Shown one piece after another: positions 1 through 8,839 of a stretch of 58,972 nucleotides of DNA. The DNA comes from Clostridia bacterium (lineage in GTDB: Bacteria > Bacillota > Clostridia > Oscillospirales > CAG-272), in assembly GCA_017550315.1 (NCBI GenBank), contig JAFZPN010000051.1, positions 1 to 58,972 of the forward strand, read 5' to 3'. Under the pieces are notes generated by a model. The model was not told the origin of the DNA and did no database searches. It saw nothing but the letters and a program-made list of their open reading frames with translations. The stretch's first letter is position 1. Every line of letters begins with the position of its first letter. The position numbers were made by a program, and so were the translations under genes.

Positions 1-11
1 ATCCGGCCGCC

Positions 12-1025
12 TCAAACCCGGGGAAGCGTGAATTCCGCCCGCAGCTCCCCGATCGTCTCGCCCGTCATGCACCAGATCGCGCGGCACACGGTCCCCGTCA
101 GCTCTTCGGTTTCGAGCTTTTCGATCAGATCCCGATGCCCTCCCGGCGCGATCTGCGAGAGGATCCGCGCGGTGACGGCCTGCCAGGCGCTCTCCGTGCC
201 GTCGTACAGCTTGAACATGACGCCGAGCCGCTCTTCCTTGAGTCCGAAGCAGTAGACCCCGGATGCGCCGCCCTTCGCGACGATCCCCCCCGCCGCGTTG
301 AGCACGGTGCAGAGATAGCCGTTTCCCCGGATGAGGTGCGGACAGCGGTGCATCAGATCCGTGATCCGGCGGGCCGCGTCGGCGTAGCCCCTCTCCGGGA
401 TCAGATCGGGTGCGGCGAGATACAGGTAGGAGCGCGCCATCGCGTCGCCCGGAACCCCGAAGACCGGCACGCCGCATCCGTCCGTGCCGAGCGCGATCTT
501 CTCATACGGTGTCCCCGTGAAGAGCGCGACCGTATAACGCACGAGCCTCTGCGCCGCGGAATCCGGGAGGTGATACCCGCGCCCCGATCCGGTCAGCGCG
601 CGCTGCACGAGGATCGCCCCGATGTGCTTCGGCGTGCAGCCGTGCCAGATCTTCTTCGGCCCCTCTCCCCGCGCGATCGCCGCGAACTTCGTCGGCTCGT
701 GCGAGGGATAGCGCGGCCGCATCACGAGATCGTCCTCGGTGACGCCGGTTTTCCGCATCAGACGCTCGACGACCTCCGTGCAATAGGGTTCCCCGGCGTT
801 CGAGCCCGCCATGATCGCGCACTCCTCGTCCGTGAGGCCGTACGCCTTGTCCAGTCCGAGCAGGAACACCGGCAGGGCCTGGATCGGCTTCGAGGACGAG
901 CGGAAGAAATACCTCTCCCGCCAGCGTCCGCCGGCATAGCGAAGTCCGTCCTCGCCGACGACCGCGACGCAGCCCTCGTGCCGGTTTTCGATCAGCTCAC
1001 CCCGGCTCTCCGTCGCAAGCAGCAT
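12..1025 (-). CDS. Asparaginase II family protein (L-asparagine amidohydrolase-like)
   Basis: The 337-residue product matches the bacterial asparaginase II family (about 330 residues), which is distinct from the AnsA/AnsB type and is predicted to hydrolyse L-asparagine to aspartate and ammonia in the cytoplasm. Visible family blocks are SSSKPIQ near residues 43-49, GSNAGE near 74-79 and GTDGCGVPVFG near 180-190. No signal peptide or membrane segment is seen. The start has a strong GGAGGAG site and lies inside the last codons of the upstream rhamnosidase gene (29-base overlap), so the two are probably translationally coupled. The pairing with a glycoside hydrolase is odd; isoaspartyl or other amide substrates remain possible. 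Family call firm, substrate inferred. Confidence 0.85.
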   Translation of the reverse strand: MLLATESRGELIENRHEGCVAVVGEDGLRYAGGRWRERYFFRSSSKPIQALPVFLLGLDKAYGLTDEECAIMAGSNAGEPYCTEVVERLMRKTGVTEDDLVMRPRYPSHEPTKFAAIARGEGPKKIWHGCTPKHIGAILVQRALTGSGRGYHLPDSAAQRLVRYTVALFTGTPYEKIALGTDGCGVPVFGVPGDAMARSYLYLAAPDLIPERGYADAARRITDLMHRCPHLIRGNGYLCTVLNAAGGIVAKGGASGVYCFGLKEERLGVMFKLYDGTESAWQAVTARILSQIAPGGHRDLIEKLETEELTGTVCRAIWCMTGETIGELRAEFTLPRV

Positions 1026-3288
1026 CTTTCTCCTCCGCTGATTCTTCTATTATATTCTCGTCTGCGGGTTTCTCCGGCTTCTTCGGAAGATATTCCGCCC
1101 TCAGCCGGAAGGTCATCCCGCGCTCACCGACCCGCGCGAAGACGTCGGGCACATCGACCGTCGTACCAAAGGCGTCAGCCTTCACGCGCAAGAGTCCCCA
1201 CGGCGTCGGGATCGCGGCCGTAAAACCGTCCGTCCCCCAGAGCTGCGGATCGAGGCGGAACTTCCGCCAGCCGGATTTCAGCATCCGGAAGCCGGTGAAC
1301 CGCATCGGCAGCTCGATCACGGGCGCGCCGCCCCATGCGTGGGAGTGGTCGCCGTGGAAATCGCCCCAGCCCTCCGCGAGCCCCTTCGGGCACTCTTCGA
1401 TCACGCGGTCCCAGAGATGCATCAGCCGCAGGCCGTGCGCCGGGACCAGCCCGGTCTTCCACACGGCGAGCAGCACATAGCGCATGAAATACGGCTGCAC
1501 GTCGATGAAGGTCCCCTCGTCGAGGGCGTCTTCCGTGACGATCCGCTCCATCAGCGCGCGCGCCGCCTTGCCCCGGATCAGGCCGAAGAGGACGGCCAAG
1601 GTGTTCGCGTGACGGGAGTAATACCGCTTCTCCGGGTTGGCCGGCAGCCAGTCCTGCGGCTCCGGATCGCATTCGTCCTTCGCCCAGCCGTCGCGGTAGA
1701 GGTTCTTCTCAAAATCGTAGAATTCCCGGTTGAACGCGCCGCGGTGCCGTGCCCGCTCATCCTTCAGCCGCCGCGCTTCCCGGAGCTTCCCGAGGGTCCG
1801 GCAGAGTTCTTCGGCGGCCCGGAGCGCGTCGGACCAGAAGGCGTTGAGCACGGTCTGTCCGAGCGCCATGGGCGGGTGATGCAGCTGGAAGCCGTCGATG
1901 TTCGCCCAGTCGACGAACATATAGTTCGGCGGATTCTCAATCACGCCGCGCTCGCCGATATATGTCCGGAAGCGTCCGAGAAGCGTCTCCATCGCCGGAT
2001 AACAGGCCTCGGCGACGCTCTTGTCCCCGGTCGCATAGACGTATTCCGCGAGCATCCGGACCCAGATGAGGCTGTAGGAGGTGTGGAACATGCGGCCGTC
2101 GGTCATCGTGAGCAGATCGGCGGTCCGGAGCAGATCGAGGCGGGTCAGGCGCTCGTCGCCGAAGGTCATCCGGGTCATCGCGGCCTCGATGGCATAGTCG
2201 CCGGTGCAGCCGAGCGTCTCCTGATGCGTCGGGCTGTCGAGGTGGAGCGTCTGGCGGCACATCGCGAGGGTGAATTTGCCGACCTCGTAGAGCCGGTTCA
2301 GCGCCTCATCCCCGGAACGGAAGGTCCCCTCGTTCAGGGGATCGGCGGGATAGCGGACATAGGACAGCCGCGGCTCCGCTTCCACGCCGACGGGAACCGA
2401 GACGGTCATCCAGCCGACGCTGTACATCCTCAGGCTACGCACATAGACGGTCTCCCCGGCCGGCACGGTCACGCGGAGGTGATCCGGCTTCGGCGCGCGC
2501 ATCTCGTCCACGCCCACCCGCACGACGGCGGGCTCCGCGAGGGGATTTTCGATTTTCAATAGGAGGTAGGCGGAATAGATCCGCTCGAACGACGCACGCA
2601 AAGTGGTCTGTCCGGCGAAGACTTCGCGGGCGAGGGTGTCCGGGAGGATCTCGGTCTCCGCGAGCGGCGGAAGTCCCGGATCGGCGAGGTTCCACGGGCC
2701 GTCGACCACGGCGGGTGTCTCCTCTTCCCCGGCGGGGACGGTGAAATCCATCCCGCCGAGCGAAGAGATCCCCGGGATCGTGCGCACGGTCCACGTCTCG
2801 TCCGTCACCGCGAGGAGGTCGTCCCCCTCCTCCGCCGAGAGGATGAAGCAGCATTTTCCCGTGGAGTAGTCGGTCATGACGCCGCAGCCGGTCCAGACGA
2901 GGACGCGCACCTCGACAGCCTCGCCCGTGACGGGGACGTCCCAGCGGTTGACATATTGCTTCGGCATGGGCAGCGTATTCGCGTAATCGCCGCCCACCGC
3001 GACCGGTCCGGTGCCGACATACGCGCCGTTTACCCAGAGGCGGAATTTCGGATCGGCGAAGGCGGTGACGGTCAGGATCCCCGGTCCTGCGCTCGTACGC
3101 TTCATGGTCTTCGTGAATTCGACGGCGCGGAAAGAAAAGCCCTCGGGCGCCGGGGCAAAGATCGTTGTCGGATTGACATCCGCGCCGGGATGGGCGGCGG
3201 GATCGAGCCAAATGAATTTCGCATCGGGATGCACGCGCGCCGCGGGGAGGGGCCTTGCGGTATAGGAAATGCGTCTGTCGTCGGTCAT
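997..3288 (-). CDS. Alpha-L-rhamnosidase-like glycoside hydrolase (GH78 type)
   Basis: This 763-residue protein has the layout of bacterial GH78 enzymes: N-terminal beta-sandwich regions (about 1-320), then an (alpha/alpha)6 barrel. The family hallmark is seen at residues 351-364, D-S-P-T-H-Q-E-T-L-G-C-T-G-D, equivalent to the DCPQRE..GWTGD block containing catalytic acids. A SHAWGGAP block near the barrel end is also typical. No signal peptide is visible, so it probably acts in the cytoplasm on imported rhamnosides. It is the first gene of a two-gene unit with the asparaginase. A promoter lies 36-64 bases upstream. Activity on another deoxy-sugar cannot be excluded. Confidence 0.85.
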   Translation of the reverse strand: MTDDRRISYTARPLPAARVHPDAKFIWLDPAAHPGADVNPTTIFAPAPEGFSFRAVEFTKTMKRTSAGPGILTVTAFADPKFRLWVNGAYVGTGPVAVGGDYANTLPMPKQYVNRWDVPVTGEAVEVRVLVWTGCGVMTDYSTGKCCFILSAEEGDDLLAVTDETWTVRTIPGISSLGGMDFTVPAGEEETPAVVDGPWNLADPGLPPLAETEILPDTLAREVFAGQTTLRASFERIYSAYLLLKIENPLAEPAVVRVGVDEMRAPKPDHLRVTVPAGETVYVRSLRMYSVGWMTVSVPVGVEAEPRLSYVRYPADPLNEGTFRSGDEALNRLYEVGKFTLAMCRQTLHLDSPTHQETLGCTGDYAIEAAMTRMTFGDERLTRLDLLRTADLLTMTDGRMFHTSYSLIWVRMLAEYVYATGDKSVAEACYPAMETLLGRFRTYIGERGVIENPPNYMFVDWANIDGFQLHHPPMALGQTVLNAFWSDALRAAEELCRTLGKLREARRLKDERARHRGAFNREFYDFEKNLYRDGWAKDECDPEPQDWLPANPEKRYYSRHANTLAVLFGLIRGKAARALMERIVTEDALDEGTFIDVQPYFMRYVLLAVWKTGLVPAHGLRLMHLWDRVIEECPKGLAEGWGDFHGDHSHAWGGAPVIELPMRFTGFRMLKSGWRKFRLDPQLWGTDGFTAAIPTPWGLLRVKADAFGTTVDVPDVFARVGERGMTFRLRAEYLPKKPEKPADENIIEESAEEKDAACDGEPG

Positions 3289-3323
3289 GGCGAACCTCGC
3301 AGTTTATATTTCATTCTGTATTC

Positions 3324-3352
3324 AGTATAGCCGATCGGACATGGATTTGCAA
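3324..3352 (-). promoter_or_regulatory. Promoter for the rhamnosidase-asparaginase unit
   Basis: On the minus strand, TTGCAA (3352-3347) and TATACT (3329-3324) are separated by 17 bases. The site lies 36-64 bases before the rhamnosidase start codon. It belongs to a set of TTGC-type -35 boxes in this window. Confidence 0.65.
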
Positions 3353-3445
3353 GGGGTTTTGGAAAGCGGGAGAAAATATTTCGGATAATCGCGGCCCGGG
3401 CGAAAAACTCACCCGCGGGTTGCGCCGGTTTCGCCTGCGCGGTGA

Positions 3446-3474
3446 TTGCGCGGCAGACGGAAATATGGTATCAT
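3446..3474 (+). promoter_or_regulatory. Promoter for the XRE-TPR regulator
   Basis: TTGCGC (3446-3451), a 17-base spacer and TATCAT (3469-3474) lie 41 bases before the start codon at 3515. It diverges from the rhamnosidase promoter, so the regulator may act on the neighbouring operon; that is inference from layout only. Confidence 0.5.
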
Positions 3475-3514
3475 AGGATTGCAGCTGCAAGACAACAACA
3501 CAGGAGGATGGAAT

Positions 3515-4603
3515 ATGACCATCGGCGAGAAAATCAAATCCCTGCGTCTCGCACAGAACGTGACACAGGAAAAACTGGCGGAATATCTGAACATTTCCTA
3601 TCAGTCCGTGTCAAAATGGGAGAAGAACAACGCCCTGCCCGACATCACCCTCGTGGTGCCCATTGCCAATTTCTTCGGCGTGACGACAGACGAGCTGTTC
3701 GACCGGAACGCATCGGCGAAGGCGGTGATCGAGGGATATGACCGCCGGGCGCACGAACTGAAAAACCGCGGCGAAAGGCTCGAAACGCTGGCCCTGTGGC
3801 GGGAGGCGGTGCAGAAATATCCGAACGATTATCACTGCCTCTGCGAATTGATGGCGGAACTGGCGTGTACGGTCAACATGATCGGCGTCGATCCCGGAAT
3901 TTGGAAAAAGAACGCCGAAGAAGCCGTCTCCATCGGGGAACGGATTCTCCGGGATTGTACCGACGGTAAAATCCGTGAAAAAGTGATCTCGGAATTGACG
4001 TATCTGCATGCAAACCCGCAGAGCGGCGTTGCGGATGAGGAAAAATCCGTGACTTACGCGAAAATGGCCGGATGCGTATGGTACAGTTCGGAGATTCTTC
4101 TGGAACAGGCGTATTTCACGGAAGAAGGAGCGGAAAGAGGGCTCCGGCAGCAGCAGGAAAACATGCTGACCTTCCTCGAAACCATCACCCGGAACATGGT
4201 GCGCGTCGATCTTGCGCCGAAAGAACAGATCTTCTTTCTCGAAGGGGCGCTCAAACTCTGGGAAACGGTCATCTACGACGGAAATTATCTGTTCTACCAC
4301 CACACGCTGAGCTATCTCTGGAACTGGATGGCCCAGTCTTACGCAGAACTCGGCGACCGGGAGAATACCCTTGCCGCGCTTGAAAAATGCCTGTTTCATG
4401 CCCGCGCCGCCGACGAGGTGCCGGAGGGTGAGTCGCATTTCACCAGCACGTACGTCAATCTTGCCGTGTCGGACACCCGTGCGTCGACACGGAATTATAC
4501 GGGGGCGTATAAGGATGCGGTAAAGGAGGGACTGCGAGAGAATTGGGCGTTCGCGTCTCTGTGGGATGATCCGGCGTTTCTTGCGCTCGCGGAGAGGGAA
4601 TGA
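3515..4603 (+). CDS. XRE-family transcriptional regulator with C-terminal helical repeat region
   Basis: The 362-residue protein begins with a helix-turn-helix of the XRE/Cro type (residues about 3-60; the recognition part reads SYQSVSKWEKNNALPD), followed by about 300 residues of helical, TPR-like sequence. This layout is common in Firmicutes regulators that sense a peptide or metabolite through the C-terminal domain. The ATG at 3515 is chosen because AGGAGG sits 7 bases upstream and the HTH begins directly after; the frame is open further upstream without a ribosome site. It is divergent from the rhamnosidase-asparaginase unit, a candidate target. The ligand cannot be inferred. Confidence 0.85.
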   Translation: MTIGEKIKSLRLAQNVTQEKLAEYLNISYQSVSKWEKNNALPDITLVVPIANFFGVTTDELFDRNASAKAVIEGYDRRAHELKNRGERLETLALWREAVQKYPNDYHCLCELMAELACTVNMIGVDPGIWKKNAEEAVSIGERILRDCTDGKIREKVISELTYLHANPQSGVADEEKSVTYAKMAGCVWYSSEILLEQAYFTEEGAERGLRQQQENMLTFLETITRNMVRVDLAPKEQIFFLEGALKLWETVIYDGNYLFYHHTLSYLWNWMAQSYAELGDRENTLAALEKCLFHARAADEVPEGESHFTSTYVNLAVSDTRASTRNYTGAYKDAVKEGLRENWAFASLWDDPAFLALAERE

Positions 4604-4990
4604 CCTCCGCATTTCCCGGACTCGAACCCCCGGTTTGCAAGCAAACCGCCGAGCTTCCGGGGATGTGCAGCGGTATGAACATACAGCGCACGGGCAGACG
4701 GCAAGCTGGCTTTTAGAGAGCGTGCAGGAAGCTCGACACGGTCTCTCACCCATCCAATGCATAGCGAAAAAGGGAATCCGGTGGTTTACTGCGCCGATGG
4801 GTGGGACTCGAACCCCCGGCCAGCAAGCTGGCCATGGAGTTTCCGCCATGCGTGCAGCCTGTAAATACAATAAAGGCTTCGTGAAGTTCCTGAAGCCGAA
4901 TAGGGGAGCGAACATAGGAAACTCCGCATGTGCCTCGCCCATCAAATGCATAGCGAAAAAGGGAATCCGGTGGATTCCCCTTTTTCGCTA
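4604..4990. repeat. Degenerate repeat array with tRNA T-arm copies, downstream of tRNA-Ala(CGC)
   Basis: No gene is seen here. On the minus strand two units follow the tRNA. Each begins with CCGGATTCCCTTTTTCGCTA, then TGCATTKGATGGGYGAG, continues through about 100 less conserved bases and ends with a small palindrome (GGCCAGCTTGCTGGCC in unit 1, GGTTTGCTTGCAAACC in unit 2) followed by GGGGGTTCGAGTCC. That last string is the T-arm motif of the adjacent tRNA. Short open frames can be read through the units but look spurious. The units seem to be tRNA-3'-end-derived repeats that expanded beside the tRNA. Confidence 0.65.
4951..4990 (-). terminator. Hairpin directly downstream of tRNA-Ala(CGC)
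   Basis: A 17-18 base-pair inverted repeat (TAGCGAAAAAGGG.. against ..CCCTTTTTCGCTA, one bulged base) starts immediately after the tRNA 3' end. It may act as a terminator or processing signal. It is also the boundary where the repeat units begin. Confidence 0.55.
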
Positions 4991-5063
4991 TGGACCTGGT
5001 GGGACTCGAACCCATGACCTGTGCGTTGCGAACGCACCGCTCTCCCATCTGAGCTACAAGCCC
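4991..5063 (-). tRNA. tRNA-Ala(CGC)
   Basis: A 73-base cloverleaf reads from 5063 down to 4991. The D arm contains GTAGCTCAGATGGGAGAGC, the anticodon loop TTCGCAA gives anticodon CGC, and the T arm is ATGGGTTCGAGTCCCAC. The acceptor stem has the G3:U70 pair that identifies alanine tRNAs, and the discriminator is A. The CCA end is not encoded. Confidence 0.93.
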
Positions 5064-5191
5064 GCTGACAGGTGCTATTATATCACATCGCCTCCGCTTT
5101 GTCAACAGGATTCCGAAAAAAACTTCCGCCGGAAAAACGCGATTCCCGCCGTTCCCGATCCGGCTCTTCGCGGTGCGTTTCCCCCTTCGGC

Positions 5192-5220
5192 TTGACAATG
5201 TCCGCGCCGCATGCTATAAT
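5192..5220 (+). promoter_or_regulatory. Consensus sigma-A promoter for tldD-pmbA
   Basis: Perfect TTGACA (5192-5197) and TATAAT (5215-5220) are spaced by 17 bases, 34 bases before the tldD start codon. Confidence 0.88.
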
Positions 5221-5253
5221 GATCTGCGGAAAAATCACTCCGAGGAGGAACGT

Positions 5254-6654
5254 ATGCTTCAAAAGGAAACCCTCGCGCGCTATCTCTCGCTCTGCCTCAT
5301 GAGCGACGCAGATTTCGCGGAGATCTACGAAGAGGAAGAGGTCTCGGAGACCCTCTCCTCCCTCAATGCCGAGGTGGAAAGCGTGAACCGCACCCTGAAA
5401 AGCGGCGCCGGCATCCGGCTCTACCGCGGCGTGCAGTCGGTTTACGGCTACACCAACCACACGGACGACGAACACCTCATCCCGATGATCGAAGACCTCA
5501 AGGCCGCGCTCGGCAAGGTCTACGGTCACGGCGAGAAGGACGTCTCCCTCACCCTCGTTCCCGTGGAATACGAGAACAACAACCCCGTGAAAATCGATTT
5601 CGAGTCCGTTCCGCTCGCGGACAAGGCGGAGCTCATCCACCGCAGCGAGCGCGCGGCCAAGGCATATGACCCTCGTATCGTCAAAACGCAGGGCCGCCTT
5701 CTCAACGTGCGCCAGTCCGTGCAGATCTCGAACAGCGAAGGCCGTCTTGTCGGCGATACGCGCGTCCGGACCCGTCTGATGATCGAAGCGTATGCAGCGG
5801 AAGGCGAAAACTTCCAGAGCGGCGGCTACAACCCGGGAGCGGGCAAAGGCCTCGAATACTGGGAGGAAAAGAGCCCGGAATCCGTCGGCGAAGAAGCGGC
5901 GCGCTCGGCCATCGTAATGCTCGCGGCGAAGGACTGCCCGTCCGGGAAAATGCCCGTCGTCATCGACAACGAATTCGGCGGCGTCATCTTCCACGAGGCG
6001 TGCGGCCACTCCCTCGAAGCGACCGGCGTGGCGAAGAACCAAAGCGTATTCGCCGGCAAGCTCGGGCAGAAGATCGCGGCGGACTGCGTCTCGGCGGTCG
6101 ACGACGGCACGATCCCCGGCGCATGGGGCAGCGAAAACGTGGACGACGAAGGCAATCCGCAGAGACGCCGTGTCCTCATCGAGAACGGCATTCTGAAATC
6201 CTACATGATCGACCGGTTGAACGGGCGGCGCATGGGGATGGAATCGACCGGATCCTCCCGCCGTCAGTCCTACGAATTCGAGCCGACCTCCCGCATGTCG
6301 AACACCTTCATCTGCGCGGGGACCGACTCCTTTGAATCCCTCTTCGAGGGCATCGAGCGGGGGCTCTACGCGAAGAAGATGGGCGGCGGATCGGTCAACC
6401 CGATGACGGGCGAGTTCAACTTCTCCGTCCGCGAGGGCTACCTGATCGAGAACGGGAAGATCACATATCCGGTCAAGGGCGCGTCCCTCATCGGCACGGG
6501 GCAGGAGATCCTTTTGAACATCGACAGGGTCAGCGACAATCTCGAGCGTGGTCAGGGCATGTGCGGCTCGTCGAGCGGCTCCATCCCGACGGACGTCGGC
6601 CAGCCCGCGATCCGCGTTTCTTCCATCACGGTAGGAGGTACGGCAAATGAATAA
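5254..6654 (+). CDS. tldD: TldD metalloprotease subunit
   Basis: The 466-residue product is a TldD-type peptidase (M103/U62 family). With TldE/PmbA it forms a cytoplasmic heterodimer that degrades unfolded peptides and matures some modified peptides in other bacteria. The zinc-binding HExxxH motif is seen as HEACGH at residues 247-252, with the usual C-terminal glycine-rich segments (MCGSSSGSIPT). The start at 5254 is chosen for the GAGGAGG site just upstream; the frame is open further back without one. It overlaps pmbA by 8 bases and is driven by a consensus promoter. No RiPP precursor gene was recognised nearby. Confidence 0.95.
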   Translation: MLQKETLARYLSLCLMSDADFAEIYEEEEVSETLSSLNAEVESVNRTLKSGAGIRLYRGVQSVYGYTNHTDDEHLIPMIEDLKAALGKVYGHGEKDVSLTLVPVEYENNNPVKIDFESVPLADKAELIHRSERAAKAYDPRIVKTQGRLLNVRQSVQISNSEGRLVGDTRVRTRLMIEAYAAEGENFQSGGYNPGAGKGLEYWEEKSPESVGEEAARSAIVMLAAKDCPSGKMPVVIDNEFGGVIFHEACGHSLEATGVAKNQSVFAGKLGQKIAADCVSAVDDGTIPGAWGSENVDDEGNPQRRRVLIENGILKSYMIDRLNGRRMGMESTGSSRRQSYEFEPTSRMSNTFICAGTDSFESLFEGIERGLYAKKMGGGSVNPMTGEFNFSVREGYLIENGKITYPVKGASLIGTGQEILLNIDRVSDNLERGQGMCGSSSGSIPTDVGQPAIRVSSITVGGTANE

Positions 6655-7972
6655 GCAGAAATGGATCGCCCGCGCCGGGGAACTCGGCGCACAGGGACTC
6701 GAAATCTACGAAGGACAGTCCGCGGAGCGCAGTGTCACGTGGTTCGGCGGGCAGATGGATTCCTTCGGGACCTCGTCCGTCCTCGGCACCTCGATCCGCG
6801 CCATCGTGGACGGCAAGGCGGCAAACCTCGCGCTCGAAGCGGTGGACGACGAGAAGATCGACGAGACTGTCTCCCTCCTGATCGAGCAGGCGAAGCTGAT
6901 TTCCTCGAAGGACACGGACGAACTCCGCGCGCCGGAGGCGACCGACGAGGTGAAGAGCCGCGCCGTGTGGGTCAAGCCGTCGATGACACAGATCCGGGAA
7001 AAGCTCGCGGCCATCGAAGAGGCGATCAAGGCCGCCGATCCGCGCGTCAGGCAGGTGACGGAGATCGGCTGGCAGGAGTCCGAGGATTCCCGCGAGATCA
7101 CGAATTCAAAGGGCCTCCACGTCTTCGATGCGAGCCGCTCGCAGGTCCTCTACGCGGGCGTGGCGGTCGAAGAAAACGGCGAGGTGAAGGACGGCTTCCG
7201 TGTCGAGGTCGTGTCGGATCTCGCAAAGATCGATCCCGCCGAGATCGCAAAGAAAACGCTCGAGAACGCGGTCGAGGAACTGGGCAGCCGTCCGATCCCG
7301 TCGGGGCAGTACCCGGTGATCTTCGAGCGGCGCGCGATGACCTCCCTCTTCGGCGCGCTCACGGACATGTTCTCCGGCGATCTGATCGGCAAGGGGCTCT
7401 CCCCCCTGAAGGACGCGGCGGACACGGCGATCTTCTCCGAGAAGATCACGGTCGTCGACGATCCGAAGAATCTGGATTGCCTCTCCGTCGCGAACTACGA
7501 TGACGAGGGCTGCCCGACGCGCCGCAAGGTCCTCGTGGACGGAGGCGTGTTCCGGCAGGCTCTGCACAACACGAAATCCGCCGCGCGCATGGGCACGGTG
7601 AGCACGGGCAACGGCTTCAAATCCGGGTATGCCTCCGCGCCTTCCGTCCGGCCGATGAACTGCTGCATCCTCCCGGGCGAGAAATCGCTCGACGAACTGT
7701 GCGCGGAGATGGGCGACGGGCTGGTCATCACGCGCCTCGCCGGGCTGCATGCCGGGCTGAACCACGTGACGACGGACTTCTCGCTCCAGTGCTTCGGCTA
7801 TCTTGTCAAGGATGGCAAGCGGGACCGGGGCGCCGCGCTCATTACGGTCGCCGGGAATTTCCTCGATCTGATGAAGAAGGTCGTCTCGGTCGGTTCGGAT
7901 CTGGATTGGGAATACCATACGGTCGCCTGCCCGAGCATCTTCTTCTCCTCCTGCGCGATCGCAGGCGAATGA
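6647..7972 (+). CDS. pmbA: TldE/PmbA-type protease partner subunit
   Basis: This 441-residue protein is the second half of the TldD/TldE pair. It lacks the HExxxH zinc motif, as expected for the non-catalytic subunit, and retains the family fold, including a C-terminal CPSIFFSSCAIAGE segment. Its start overlaps the end of tldD by 8 bases and has a GTAGGAGG ribosome site within tldD, indicating coupled translation and a 1:1 complex. An alpha/beta hydrolase follows after 12 bases in the same transcript. Confidence 0.93.
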   Translation: MNKQKWIARAGELGAQGLEIYEGQSAERSVTWFGGQMDSFGTSSVLGTSIRAIVDGKAANLALEAVDDEKIDETVSLLIEQAKLISSKDTDELRAPEATDEVKSRAVWVKPSMTQIREKLAAIEEAIKAADPRVRQVTEIGWQESEDSREITNSKGLHVFDASRSQVLYAGVAVEENGEVKDGFRVEVVSDLAKIDPAEIAKKTLENAVEELGSRPIPSGQYPVIFERRAMTSLFGALTDMFSGDLIGKGLSPLKDAADTAIFSEKITVVDDPKNLDCLSVANYDDEGCPTRRKVLVDGGVFRQALHNTKSAARMGTVSTGNGFKSGYASAPSVRPMNCCILPGEKSLDELCAEMGDGLVITRLAGLHAGLNHVTTDFSLQCFGYLVKDGKRDRGAALITVAGNFLDLMKKVVSVGSDLDWEYHTVACPSIFFSSCAIAGE

Positions 7973-7984
7973 AGGAGGCCGGCC

Positions 7985-8803
7985 ATGCTGCTCAAAAGAA
8001 TCCCACTCGAAGAGAACAATCCGGACGCCTATCTGGACGCCTATCTCGCCGATCCGCTTCCGGGCTTCACCCGCCGCGCAATCCTCGTGATCCCGGGCGG
8101 CGGCTACGGAGCGGTCTGCGCGGACCGGGAAGGCGAGCCGATCGCGCTGGCGTTCCTCCCGGAGGGCTTCAACGCCTTCGTGCTCCACTACACCGTCGGC
8201 CGGAAGAAGCCCTATCCGGCTCAATTGATCGAAGCCTCCCGCGCGATGGTCCATATCCGGGAAAACGCCGCGGAATACGGGATCGATCCCGACGCGGTCT
8301 TTGCCGTGGGCTTCTCGGCGGGCGGGCATCTCACGGGTTCCCTCGGCACGATGTGGAACCGTCCCGAGGTCCGCGCGGCGGGGATCCCGGAAGGCATGAA
8401 CCGCCCGAACGGCGTCATGCTCATCTATCCGGTCGTGACGGGCGCGGAGGGATTCCGGGACGGCGGCACCATGCACAATCTCTGGTGCACCGACACGCCA
8501 ACCGAAGAGATGCTCCGCACGGCGAGCCTCGAGCTGGCGGTCGACGCACAGTCCTCCCCGCTCTTCCTCGTCCACACCTCGAACGATCAGGCGGTCGACG
8601 TGCGCAATTCGCTGATCCTCGCGGACGCGTACCGGCGGGCAGGGCTCTGCTTCGAGATGCACATCTACCCGGACGCGCCGCACGGAGTCGCGCTCGGCAA
8701 CGACATCACCCGCTGCGGCGTGGACAAATGGTCCGATCCCGCGATCGGCGAATGGGTCTCCCATGCCGCACACTGGGCAAAGCGGTTCGGCAATACCCTG
8801 TAA
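7985..8803 (+). CDS. Alpha/beta hydrolase, acetyl-xylan/feruloyl esterase-like
   Basis: The 272-residue protein has an alpha/beta hydrolase fold without a signal peptide. An oxyanion GGGYG block lies at residues 38-42, the nucleophile elbow is G-F-S-A-G-G (Ser111), and the likely acid and base are Asp201 (SNDQAVDV) and His233 (APHGV). This resembles small intracellular carbohydrate esterases that deacetylate xylo-oligosaccharides, which would fit the xylanase and arabinofuranosidase elsewhere in the window, but the substrate is inferred. It starts 12 bases after pmbA with a GGAGG site and probably shares its transcript. Confidence 0.78.
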   Translation: MLLKRIPLEENNPDAYLDAYLADPLPGFTRRAILVIPGGGYGAVCADREGEPIALAFLPEGFNAFVLHYTVGRKKPYPAQLIEASRAMVHIRENAAEYGIDPDAVFAVGFSAGGHLTGSLGTMWNRPEVRAAGIPEGMNRPNGVMLIYPVVTGAEGFRDGGTMHNLWCTDTPTEEMLRTASLELAVDAQSSPLFLVHTSNDQAVDVRNSLILADAYRRAGLCFEMHIYPDAPHGVALGNDITRCGVDKWSDPAIGEWVSHAAHWAKRFGNTL

Positions 8804-8839
8804 CCCACTAAAAACCACAGAAACGGACGGTGATCCTCC

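Noticed and set aside
4566-5195. Overlapping open frames on both strands across the tRNA-Ala(CGC) repeat region
   Set aside because: They read through a tRNA gene and its repeats; the recurring GSSPT-type peptides are translations of the T-arm motif, not protein conservation.
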